In this document: piece by piece, positions 1 to 6,147 of the stretch
How the letters are laid out: each line of letters starts with the position of its first letter
Position numbering within the stretch: the first letter of the stretch is position 1
Assembly (NCBI GenBank): GCA_009924765.1
Contig: RFQW01000051.1
Span: forward strand, 1-8,304
DNA length: 8,304 nt
Source of the DNA: Planctomycetota bacterium
GTDB taxonomy: Bacteria > Planctomycetota > Phycisphaerae > Phycisphaerales > SM1A02
Direction: 5' to 3'
Notes under the pieces: model-generated
What the model saw: only the letters and a program-made list of their open reading frames with translations
Told to the model about the DNA's origin: nothing
The model's database searches: none
Program-made: the position numbers and the translations under genes

Positions 1-42
1 GAAGCCAACGACGAGACCGCCGCCGGGAGCCCGCCCGCGTGA
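1..42 (+). CDS. 3' end of an upstream gene (partial, unidentified)
   Basis: Frame 1 is open from the left edge to a TGA at 40-42 and would encode the last 13 residues EANDETAAGSPPA of a protein that begins outside the window. The GTG start of the next gene (39-41) overlaps this stop in a GTGA arrangement, the usual sign of translational coupling, which is the main reason to regard it as a true gene end. The visible tail is short, polar and Ala/Pro-rich, so no function can be assigned. A stretch this short could also be open by chance. Confidence 0.35.
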   Translation, partial: EANDETAAGSPPA

Positions 43-368
43 TCGCGCCACAACCCAGGTTCCATGGTGCGCTGGCCGTGCTGGGCCTGCTGGGTGTTCT
101 CGCCATGATCGGCATGCGTCTGCAGCCATGCAGGTTGCGCTTCGATCCGCTGCATCCACCGGGCACGGGGGTGCCTGCGTGGCGCGTGGATCTGGACACC
201 GCGCCGGCGGAGGAACTGCAGTTGCTGCCGGGTGTGGGGCCCAGGCTCGCCCAGCGCATGGTTCAGGATCGACAGGTGCACGGCGCATTCGGTGGTGTGA
301 AGGGCCTCGACCGTGTGTCCGGCGTCGGTGAATCGGTGATCGAGCGCGTGGCGCCCCACGTGCGCTGA
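39..368 (+). CDS. Small membrane-anchored helix-hairpin-helix (ComEA-like) protein
   Basis: A 109-residue protein. Residues about 9-27 (HGALAVLGLLGVLAMIGMR) form one hydrophobic segment, probably a membrane anchor or uncleaved signal. After a short Pro-rich linker, residues 49-109 match the ComEA-type pair of helix-hairpin-helix motifs: VDLDTAPAEELQLLPGVGPR is followed by VSGVGESVIERV. The LPGVG and VSGVG turns are the loops that contact the DNA backbone in this fold. Known ComEA proteins bind incoming DNA during natural transformation; many small homologues are uncharacterised DNA-binding proteins, so a role in DNA uptake is only possible. The start is GTG at 39, with a GGGAG ribosome binding site at 25-29, and it overlaps the preceding stop. 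The frame is open to the window edge, so a longer protein cannot be excluded. mfd follows after about 50 nt, probably in the same operon. Confidence 0.75.
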   Translation: MIAPQPRFHGALAVLGLLGVLAMIGMRLQPCRLRFDPLHPPGTGVPAWRVDLDTAPAEELQLLPGVGPRLAQRMVQDRQVHGAFGGVKGLDRVSGVGESVIERVAPHVR

Positions 369-418
369 GCGCGCATGGCGGCTAGTGTGTGCAGGCCGGA
401 CGCGGGTCCGGCATCCGC

Positions 419-1940
419 ATGTCGTGGTTCGCCAGCATCCAGAACTCCCCAGCGCTCGCAGCGCTTGCGGAGAGGGTACGCACTGGGGGACATCACACCT
501 TGCGCGGCGCGGCGGGAAGCAGCACCACCGTGTTGGCGGGCGCGCTGCTGCAGACGTTGCGCATGCCGGTGGTGCTGGTGGTGGCCCATCTCGATGAAGC
601 GGCCGACGCGGTGGAGGAACTTCTTGATCTTGGCGTGGCGGCGTGCGCGCTGCCGGCGATGGAGACCGCGGCCACCGATTCGGCAGGTGGTCTGGAGACG
701 GCGCTCGAGCGCCTGCGTGCAACCGATGCATGCAGCGAGCCGCGCGTCACCGTGGCGCCGATCGCCGCGCTGATGCAGACCGTGGCGGCGCCCACTCGAC
801 GCGAGCGCCTGCGCCTGCTTGTGCAGCCGGGCCAGCGGCGCTCGCCTGCCGCGCTTGCGCAGTGGCTGAGCACGGCGGGCTATCGCCGCGTGGAGGCGGT
901 CGAGAATCCGGGTGATTTCGCGGTGCGCGGAGGCGTGGTCGACTGCTTTCCGCCGGCGGGCATGGCCCCCATCCGCATGGATCACTTCGGTGACGAACTG
1001 GAGTCGCTGCACGAGATCGACGTGGCCACGCAGGCGAGTGATCGCAAGATCAGCGGCTGCGAGATTCCATGCGCCGACGGCGCGCGCTTTGGTTCGCAGG
1101 ATGACGATCCGCTTCCGGGCGCGTTGCTGGCCAAGGGCGCGGTGGTGGTGTGGGCCGAACTCAGCGAGATCACCGAGCAGGCGCGCGGCTACTGGGAGCG
1201 CGTGGTGGATGCGATCGGCGTGGTGCCGCCCAAGGACGCCATGCGCAGCGCCTCGCAGGCCGCGGCGTGCACGCTGACCGTGAATCAATTCACGCTGGCC
1301 GGTCCCGACGAATTGCCGTGGCCAGCATCGTCACTGCCCGCCTTCGAGCAGGATGCCGCGAAGGCTTTCGAACTGCTGGGCGAACTTGCCCGCGAAGGAC
1401 CCACCACGCTGGCCGCGGCAACCGAGGGTGACCGTCAGCGCGCCGCGGAACTGCTGCGTCGCCATGGATTGAGCGAGCGCGTGACGCTGGTGCGACAATT
1501 GCTTAGCCGCGGATTCCGCTGGTTGGAAGCGGGCAAGAAGCCGATGTCCGTGGTGCCCGAGCACGAACTGCTGCACCGCACGGGCGCCCGTCGTCGTCGC
1601 GGCGCACCCGTGCAGAGCGTGAGCGGTGACCGCGTGCGCGACGCCTTCCTGGCCTTCGAGCCAGGCGACTATGTGACGCACCGCGACCACGGCGTGGCGC
1701 GCTACATCGGCTTGACGCAGCTGGCCAAGTTGAAGCAGGGTGGCGAGGCCGGCGAACACGCCGACGGCGCCGGTGAAAGCGAATACCTCACCCTGGAGTT
1801 CGACGGCGGCACGCGCCTTCACTTGCCCGCCGCGCGCGTGGACCTGATCCAGAAGTACATCGGCAGCGGCGCCGCACGACCGCCGCTGAGCGCGATCGGC
1901 GGCAAGCGCTGGAAGGCGCAGAAGGAACGCGTGAGCGAGC
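419..1940 (+). CDS. mfd: Transcription-repair coupling factor Mfd, N-terminal part (frameshifted)
   Basis: First half of Mfd, the ATP-driven translocase that removes RNA polymerase stalled at DNA damage and recruits UvrA. With the ATG at 419, residues 1-507 match the family. Residues about 1-110 are the UvrB-like start. Residues about 154-205 carry the UvrB-homology signature (NPGDFAVRGGVVDCFPP, then DHFGDELESLHEID). Residues about 411-480 are the CarD-like RNA-polymerase-interaction domain (EPGDYVTHRDHGVARYIGL), with a Gly/Glu-rich insertion at about 441-454. A GTG at 389 would add ten residues, but the match begins at MSWFASIQNSPALAAL and neither start has a good ribosome binding site. Homology stops at about 1939. 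The literal frame continues out of register to a TGA at 2435-2437, giving about 165 unrelated residues, while the motor half continues in the next frame. Either the gene is broken or the sequence has an error here. Confidence 0.88.
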
Positions 1941-1949
1941 GCCGGCGAG

Positions 1950-3701
1950 ATGCTGCGCGTGCAGGCCGTGCGCGCGGCCACGCCGGGGTTGGCGTTTCCC
2001 GCCGATGCCGCGTGGCAGGGGGAATTCGAGGCGAGCTTCCCGTACGAAGAGACGCCCGATCAACGCACCGCCATCACCGCGGTGCAGCGCGACATGCAGC
2101 AGGCGCGCCCGATGGACCGGCTGATCTGCGGCGACGTGGGATTCGGCAAGACCGAGGTGGCCATTCGCGCGGCCTTCCGAGCCTGCTGCGCCGGCAAGCA
2201 GGTGGCCGTGCTGGTGCCCACTACGGTGCTGGCCGAACAGCACGAGCGCACCTTCCGCGACCGCTTCCGCGCGTATCCGTTCCGCGTGGAAAGCCTGAGC
2301 CGCTTCAAGACCGTGGCCGAGCAGAACCAGGTGCTGAAGGATCTGGCCGAGGGCAAGGTGGATCTGGTCATCGGCACCCACCGCCTGCTGTCGAAGGACG
2401 TCACCTTCAAGGATCTTGGCCTGGTGGTGGTGGATGAGGAGCAGCGCTTCGGCGTGGAGCACAAGCAGCGGCTGCTGGCCTTCCGCGCCACCGCCGATGT
2501 GCTCACGCTTTCGGCCACGCCCATTCCGCGCACGCTGCACATGTCGCTGCTGGGTCTGCGCGACATCAGCAGCCTCACCACGCCGCCGCCCGATCGTCGC
2601 GCCATCGTGACCGAGGTGATTCCGTTCAGCGCCGATCGCCTGAAGCAGGCGGTGCAGCGCGAGCTGGCCCGCGAGGGTCAGGTGTACTACGTGCACAACC
2701 GCATCAAGGGCCTGCAGGAGGCCGCCGACCGCATCCAGCGACTGGTGCCCGAAGCGCGCATCGTGGTGGGGCATGGCCAGATGCCGCCCGATGAGCTGGA
2801 GCGCGTGATGCTGAAGTTCATGCGCCACGAGTGCGACGTGCTGGTGAGCACCACCATCATCGAGAGCGGCGTGGACAATCCGCGCGCCAACACCATGTTC
2901 ATCGACCTGGCCGACCTGTACGGGCTGGCCGACCTGCATCAGCTTCGCGGTCGCGTGGGTCGCAGCGCGCACCGCGCCTACTGCTATCTGTTCCTGCCGC
3001 AGGATCGGCCCGTCACGGATGAGGCACTCCGTCGCCTGAAGGCCATCGAGGACTACAGCATGCTGGGTGCGGGCTTCCGCATCGCCATGCGCGACCTCGA
3101 GATCCGCGGCGCCGGCAACCTGCTGGGCGCCGAGCAGAGCGGTCACATCGCCGCGGTGGGCTACGAGATGTACTGCCAGCTGCTGGAAGAGGCGGTGGAC
3201 GGCCTGCAGAATCGCGAGCGCCCGAAGATCGCCGACGTGCTGGTGAACATCGGCGTGTCGGGCTGGATCCCGCGCGCGTACATCCCGAGCGACCGGCGCC
3301 GTCTGGAGGCCTACCGCCGCGCGGCCACCGTGCAGACGCCGGAGGCCGTGGCCAAGCTGCGCGAAGACCTTGTGAGCGCCTACGGCGAGCCGCCGGAAGC
3401 GATGCAGCGCATGCTGGATCTGGCCGAGGTGCGCGCCATGACGGGTCTGCTGGGCGCCCGCGAGATGCGCGTGGCCGGCGCCGACCTGATCATTCGCTGC
3501 AGGGCCACGGCCGTGTTCCACGAGGCCTTCCGTGGCATGCAGGGCAGCGTGCGCGACGTGGGGGCCGCCGGCGCGGATGGCCTTCGCGAGGTGTATGTGC
3601 GGCCGCCGCAGGCCTTCCTGCAACCCGGCTCGCTGATGGCGGTGCTTCGCAAGCGCCTGGGGCCGCTGGCAAAGGCGAGCGCCGGGCAGGCGGCGGCCTG
3701 A
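1950..3701 (+). CDS. mfd: Transcription-repair coupling factor Mfd, motor and C-terminal part (after frameshift)
   Basis: Second half of Mfd. The frame is open from 1935 and Mfd-like sequence begins near 1941; the ATG at 1950 is internal to the protein and is not a credible natural start. Superfamily 2 helicase motifs appear in order: the TPDQ nucleotide motif at residues 35-38, Walker A GDVGFGKTE at 61-69, the VPTTVLAEQH motif at 89-98, the DEEQ box at 162-165, SAT at 188-190, TTIIESGVDNP at 301-311 and the arginine-finger motif QLRGRVGR at 331-338. Residues 369-398 carry the RecG/Mfd TRG translocation motif (GAGFRIAMRDLEIRGAGNLL). Residues about 428-530 are the TRCF domain, followed by an Ala-rich tail. 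All motor residues look intact. Joined to the first half, the protein would be about 1,093 residues, close to E. coli Mfd at 1,148. It converges on the minus-strand genes. Confidence 0.93.
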   Translation: MLRVQAVRAATPGLAFPADAAWQGEFEASFPYEETPDQRTAITAVQRDMQQARPMDRLICGDVGFGKTEVAIRAAFRACCAGKQVAVLVPTTVLAEQHERTFRDRFRAYPFRVESLSRFKTVAEQNQVLKDLAEGKVDLVIGTHRLLSKDVTFKDLGLVVVDEEQRFGVEHKQRLLAFRATADVLTLSATPIPRTLHMSLLGLRDISSLTTPPPDRRAIVTEVIPFSADRLKQAVQRELAREGQVYYVHNRIKGLQEAADRIQRLVPEARIVVGHGQMPPDELERVMLKFMRHECDVLVSTTIIESGVDNPRANTMFIDLADLYGLADLHQLRGRVGRSAHRAYCYLFLPQDRPVTDEALRRLKAIEDYSMLGAGFRIAMRDLEIRGAGNLLGAEQSGHIAAVGYEMYCQLLEEAVDGLQNRERPKIADVLVNIGVSGWIPRAYIPSDRRRLEAYRRAATVQTPEAVAKLREDLVSAYGEPPEAMQRMLDLAEVRAMTGLLGAREMRVAGADLIIRCRATAVFHEAFRGMQGSVRDVGAAGADGLREVYVRPPQAFLQPGSLMAVLRKRLGPLAKASAGQAAA

Positions 3702-3703
3702 AC

Positions 3704-3741
3704 CGAAAAAGAAACACGCCGCGTGACGAGCACGCGGCGTG
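3704..3741 (-). terminator. Intrinsic terminator of the rplI / NrdJ-like unit
   Basis: A perfect 11-bp inverted repeat, CACGCCGCGTG (3715-3725) and CACGCGGCGTG (3731-3741), encloses the loop ACGAG. Read on the minus strand, the hairpin is followed at once by TTTCTTTTTCGG (3703-3714), a typical U-tract. It lies 23 nt past the stop of the minus-strand gene at 3765-4265. On the plus strand the hairpin is followed by GGGGTGTC, not a T-run, so it is weaker as a terminator for mfd, although the convergent genes may share the stem. Confidence 0.85.
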
Positions 3742-3764
3742 GGGGTGTCGGATGCGTGAGTCGA

Positions 3765-4265
3765 TCAGCGTCCGTCGCGCTCGACGAAGTTGATCTGCAG
3801 GTAGCGCGCCACGTAGTCCAGGATGCTGGCCGTCTCCGGGATGTCCGGATTGTTGGTGGGGCCCATGGGCTCGAAGCGCATGCCGCGGAAGCGGTCGCTG
3901 GCATCGCGCACGGTCAGGCCGTGCTGCAGGGCCAGACTGAACGCGCGGCAGAATCCCTGGATGAGGCCGGAGAGCGTGCTGCCCTCCTTGCTCATCTTGA
4001 TGAAGATCTCGCCCGGGCGGCCATCGGGGAAGAGGCCGACCGTGAGGTAGCCCTCATGGCCACCGATCATGAACTTGTGGGTCTTGCTGAGCCGGGTCTC
4101 CGGCAGCACTTCTCGACGAATGGCGATCGCGCTCATGCAGTCGTCCTCCTTGACGAACTCAACCATCGGCCCTTTGGGCTCGATGGCCACACTTTCCATC
4201 TGGCCGACATCCATGTCGGTGCGTGCAGGGGCCGGGAACCCGGCCTGTTGGGTGCCACTGTTCAT
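3765..4265 (-). CDS. Standalone homologue of the C-terminal domain of B12-dependent (class II) ribonucleotide reductase
   Basis: A 166-residue protein. From about residue 48 it matches the segment that follows the catalytic barrel in adenosylcobalamin-dependent ribonucleotide reductase NrdJ (TSCPD-type domain). Landmarks are RREVLPETRLSKTHKF (50-65), GGHEGYLTVGLFPDGRPGEI (68-87), the hallmark KEGSTLSGL (93-101), FRGMRFEPMGPTNNPDIP (126-143) and SILDYVARYL (147-156). There is no radical-generating or B12-binding region, and no C-terminal Cys pair of the kind that re-reduces the enzyme in full-length NrdJ; the only cysteines are C43 and C105. Pseudomonas aeruginosa has a split class II enzyme, NrdJa/NrdJb, whose second part contains this region, so this could be a small subunit or a regulator; that is inference. 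The ATG lies 18 nt after the rplI stop with no clear ribosome binding site, and internal ATGs at residues 18 and 23 are alternatives. A terminator follows. Confidence 0.85.
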   Translation of the reverse strand: MNSGTQQAGFPAPARTDMDVGQMESVAIEPKGPMVEFVKEDDCMSAIAIRREVLPETRLSKTHKFMIGGHEGYLTVGLFPDGRPGEIFIKMSKEGSTLSGLIQGFCRAFSLALQHGLTVRDASDRFRGMRFEPMGPTNNPDIPETASILDYVARYLQINFVERDGR

Positions 4266-4283
4266 CGCGAAGCCCGAGCTGGA

Positions 4284-4919
4284 TCAGGCCTTGCGGGTGC
4301 GGGCGCTCTTGGTCGCCACGCCGCCCTCGTCGCCATCAGCCTTGGCCTTGCCCTTGGCGGGCTTGGCTTCCTTGGCCTCGGCCTGCTCGGCTGCCGGCTC
4401 CTCGGTGGTCTCCTCGGCGGGGGCCGAGGGCTCCTCGGTGCGGGCGTACATCTCGAGCGTGCGATCCGGGGCGACCTCGATGCCGATCTCGGTGCGCAGC
4501 TCGCGATCGAACACGATCGCGCAGCTGTAGCTGCCGATGCGGCGGATGGTCATGCCCAGACGCACGGCGCGCATGTCCACCGGGAAGCCGTCGGCGGCCA
4601 GCTGGTCGGAGATGTCGCGGTGGGTGACGGCGCCGTAGAGCGCGCCCTGATCGTTCACGCTGCGCACCAGCTTGATGGTGACGCCTTCGAGGCGCGCGAT
4701 GAGAGCGGCGCGATCGGCGCGCATCTTCTCCATCTCGGCGGCGGCCTTGGCGCGCTCGCTCTTCAGGGCCTCGATCTTCTCGGGGGTGGGGGCTTCGGCC
4801 AGCGCGTGCGGCAGCAGGTAGTTGCGGGCATAGCCCGGCTTGACCTTGACCACATCACCGATGAGGCCCAGGTTCTCGACGGTCTTGTTCAGGAGGAGTT
4901 CGACTTTGCGTGCTGCCAT
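4284..4919 (-). CDS. rplI: 50S ribosomal protein L9 with a charged C-terminal extension
   Basis: L9 binds 23S rRNA near the base of the L1 stalk and helps keep the reading frame during translation. The N-terminal domain (residues about 1-48) has the family signature ENLGLIGDVVKVKPGYARNY (15-34). A long connecting helix rich in Ala, Glu and Lys spans about 48-77, and the C-terminal globular domain lies at about 78-151 (LYGAVTHRDISDQL, then VRLGMTIRRIGSY). Residues about 160-211 are a low-complexity Glu/Ala/Lys tail ending KSARTRKA, so the protein has 211 residues against about 149 in E. coli. The start is the ATG at 4917-4919, preceded by AAGGA (4927-4931) with a 7-nt spacer; a longer frame beginning at 5045 is rejected because the homology starts at MAARKVELLL. 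A promoter lies upstream at 5017-5045. The NrdJ-like gene follows after 18 nt and is probably co-transcribed. Confidence 0.96.
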   Translation of the reverse strand: MAARKVELLLNKTVENLGLIGDVVKVKPGYARNYLLPHALAEAPTPEKIEALKSERAKAAAEMEKMRADRAALIARLEGVTIKLVRSVNDQGALYGAVTHRDISDQLAADGFPVDMRAVRLGMTIRRIGSYSCAIVFDRELRTEIGIEVAPDRTLEMYARTEEPSAPAEETTEEPAAEQAEAKEAKPAKGKAKADGDEGGVATKSARTRKA

Positions 4920-4926
4920 GGTGCTG

Positions 4927-4944
4927 TCCTTCCCCTTCGAGGGG
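4927..4944 (-). promoter_or_regulatory. rplI ribosome binding site next to a small hairpin
   Basis: On the minus strand, CCCCTCGAAGGGG (4932-4944) can fold into a short stem directly in front of, and touching, the AAGGA Shine-Dalgarno (4927-4931) of rplI. The site fixes the start at 4919. The stem is only about five base pairs, so a regulatory effect is speculative. Confidence 0.45.
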
Positions 4945-5016
4945 AGTGAGGGCGGTCGCCTGCGCCCAACGGTTCGGGGCCACCCACGCGGGCAGCCTCG
5001 CGGCGACGAGTCCCGC

Positions 5017-5045
5017 ATTATGCACGGAAAGCGAAGCCGCCTCAA
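5017..5045 (-). promoter_or_regulatory. Sigma-70-like promoter for rplI
   Basis: On the minus strand, a -35 box TTGAGG (5040-5045, four of six matches to TTGACA) and a -10 box CATAAT (5017-5022, five of six matches to TATAAT) are separated by exactly 17 nt. Transcription would start near 5010 and give a leader of about 90 nt before rplI. The -35 box lies inside the left arm of the hairpin at 5037-5070. This is the best promoter match I found in the window; it is a consensus match only. Confidence 0.6.
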
Positions 5046-5078
5046 GGCCCTTGGAAGAGCCTTGAGGCGGTTGTTTTG
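5037..5078. terminator. 12-bp hairpin between ssb and rplI (likely terminator, direction uncertain)
   Basis: CCGCCTCAAGGC (5037-5048) and GCCTTGAGGCGG (5059-5070) form a perfect 12-bp stem with a 10-nt loop. On the plus strand the stem is followed by TTGTTTTG (5071-5078). On the minus strand it is preceded by the matching A-rich run and followed by the weaker tract CTTCGCTTTCC. It sits about 56 nt past the ssb stop, so it probably ends the ssb transcript and may work in both directions. Confidence 0.65.
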
Positions 5079-5126
5079 TGCCGTGATGGACCCAAGGCCG
5101 GTTTGGCGCGAGCCCGTCAGGATGGT

Positions 5127-5561
5127 TCAGAAGGGGATGTCCGCCTCGGCCACCTCGGTGTGGGCCTGGTGGCTGGCCTGCTGGGTACGACCGCCCATGC
5201 GCTCGCCGCCGCCACTGCCGCCGCCGCTCTTGGAGTCGATGAACTGGAAGTTCTCGACCACCACGCGCAGCTTGGACTGCTTCTTGCCTTCCTTGTCCTC
5301 CCAGCTGTCGAGCTTGAGACGGCCCTCGATGAAGACCGGCCGACCCTTGGAGAGGTACTCCTTCATGACCTCGCCCGTGCGGCCCCAGGCCTCACAGTCG
5401 ACGAAGGTCACTTCCTCGCGCTCCTCGCCCGACTGCGTCTTGAACTTGCGGTTGCAGGCGATGCCGAAGTTGGCGACCGACTGGTTGCCGTTCGGCGTCT
5501 GGCGCAACTCCACGTCGCGCGTGAGATTTCCCATCAGCATCACTTTGTTGAAACTAGCCAT
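5127..5561 (-). CDS. ssb: Single-stranded DNA-binding protein SSB
   Basis: SSB coats single-stranded DNA during replication, recombination and repair and recruits partner enzymes through its tail. This 144-residue protein has the complete OB fold at residues about 1-110. It opens with FNKVMLMGNLTRDVELRQTP (4-23), followed by NQSVANFGIACNR (26-38), FVDCEAWGRTGEVMKEYLSK (53-72) and GRPVFIEGRLKLDSW (73-87). A flexible Gly/Ser/Gln-rich linker (about 112-134) leads to the tip EVAEADIPF, which keeps the DIPF end used to bind partner proteins but is less acidic than the usual DDDIPF. The start ATG at 5559-5561 has a strong GGAGGT ribosome binding site (5571-5576) with a 9-nt spacer. A terminator of rpsF lies upstream and a hairpin lies downstream, so ssb may be transcribed on its own despite its classic position next to rpsF. 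Confidence 0.97.
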   Translation of the reverse strand: MASFNKVMLMGNLTRDVELRQTPNGNQSVANFGIACNRKFKTQSGEEREEVTFVDCEAWGRTGEVMKEYLSKGRPVFIEGRLKLDSWEDKEGKKQSKLRVVVENFQFIDSKSGGGSGGGERMGGRTQQASHQAHTEVAEADIPF

Positions 5562-5591
5562 TGTGTTCGCACCTCCATGTTGCGTGCATGC

Positions 5592-5620
5592 ATTCTAAAG
5601 CCGCGCAGGGACACACTTGG
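5592..5620 (-). promoter_or_regulatory. Possible promoter for ssb
   Basis: On the minus strand, TAGAAT (5592-5597, five of six matches to TATAAT) lies about 30 nt before the ssb start, between the rpsF terminator and the ssb ribosome binding site. The region where a -35 box should lie (about 5615-5620, CCAAGT) has no good match to TTGACA, so this is a weak call supported mainly by its position. Confidence 0.3.
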
Positions 5621-5650
5621 GACATTGGAGAAAAGTCCTGCGAAAAGGCG

Positions 5651-5686
5651 CAAAAAAGAGCGCGGCCCCGCCGAAACGGGGCCGCG
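5651..5686 (-). terminator. Intrinsic terminator after rpsF
   Basis: A perfect 10-bp inverted repeat, CGCGGCCCCG (5661-5670) and CGGGGCCGCG (5677-5686), has a 6-nt loop. Read on the minus strand it is followed by CTCTTTTTTG (5651-5660). It starts 28 nt after the rpsF stop. The very GC-rich stem plus six consecutive T residues is a textbook Rho-independent terminator and separates rpsF from ssb. Confidence 0.9.
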
Positions 5687-5714
5687 TGTGGATTTCCTGT
5701 CGGAATCCGCGGTC

Positions 5715-6128
5715 TCAGACGACCTCGGGCTCGGGCTCCTCGCCCGGTGCGCCGCGCAGACGGGCCTCGTCGGCCGTGCGCTGCATGGCCTCGGCGTTGC
5801 GCAGCTGCTCCTCGGTCAGGTGATCCGCGCGGGTCACCATGCTGCGCAGCAGCTTCTCGCTGAGGTTGCAGTCGCGCTCGATGGCGGCCAGCTTGGTGCT
5901 GAGCACGCGGAAGAAGGCCAGCACGTACACGCCGCGCTTGTTGCCCTTGATGTCGTACGCCAGACGACGCTCGTCCCACTTGGCGATGGAGAGGATCTCG
6001 GCGCCGCTGCGGCCCAGGATCTCCTTCACGTGGTCGAGAGCGCCCTGCAGATCGGCCGTGGCCGACTGCGGGAAGAGGAACATGCCCTCGTAGGGGCGGG
6101 TGCGTTCTGCGGTGATCGTTGCGTCCAT
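5715..6128 (-). CDS. rpsF: 30S ribosomal protein S6
   Basis: S6 sits on the platform of the small subunit and pairs with S18. This 137-residue protein has the usual length and family landmarks: RPYEGMFLF near the N-terminus (11-19), the conserved WDERRLAYDIKGNKRGVYVL (51-70), and the helix SEKLLRSMVTR (90-100), followed by a short acidic Pro/Glu tail ending EPEPEVV. The start is the ATG at 6126-6128, preceded by AAAGGA (6136-6141) with a 7-nt spacer. An in-frame start at 6236 would add 36 residues unlike S6 and overlap pth, so it is rejected. It follows pth after 82 nt with no obvious promoter and is probably the last gene of the prs-rplY-pth-rpsF unit. A strong terminator lies 28 nt downstream. 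The gene for its partner S18 (rpsR) is not in this window. Confidence 0.96.
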   Translation of the reverse strand: MDATITAERTRPYEGMFLFPQSATADLQGALDHVKEILGRSGAEILSIAKWDERRLAYDIKGNKRGVYVLAFFRVLSTKLAAIERDCNLSEKLLRSMVTRADHLTEEQLRNAEAMQRTADEARLRGAPGEEPEPEVV

Positions 6129-6135
6129 GTCAGTG

Positions 6136-6147
6136 TCCTTTCGAAAG
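6136..6147 (-). promoter_or_regulatory. rpsF ribosome binding site inside a palindrome
   Basis: The palindrome CTTTCGAAAG (6138-6147) overlaps the AAAGGA Shine-Dalgarno (6136-6141) of rpsF, resembling the small stem in front of rplI. It supports the start at 6128. Any role in translational control, such as autoregulation by ribosomal protein, is speculation. Confidence 0.4.

Noticed and set aside
263..1288. 341-residue open frame on the minus strand opposite the 5' half of mfd
   Set aside because: It is very rich in Arg, His and Ala with no domain. The plus strand carries the recognisable UvrB-like region.
1935..1950. Programmed +1 frameshift in mfd
   Set aside because: No slippery codon, rare codon, stop codon or downstream structure of known type stands out at the junction, and no such recoding is known to me for mfd. 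An indel or sequence error is simpler.
1788..3623. 611-residue open frame on the minus strand opposite mfd
   Set aside because: It is rich in His, Ala, Arg and Gln with no recognisable domain, and it lies exactly antisense to the conserved Mfd motor. Long antisense frames are expected in GC-rich coding DNA.
3723..4949. 408-residue open frame on the plus strand across the NrdJ-like gene and rplI
   Set aside because: It has a low-complexity Gly/Leu/Ala/His composition and is antisense to two genes with clear family matches and their own terminator and ribosome binding site.
4284..5045. Longer rplI starting at 5045
   Set aside because: The extra 42 residues do not resemble L9 and would start inside the hairpin, upstream of the predicted transcription start. 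The ATG at 4919 has a good ribosome binding site and the family N-terminus.
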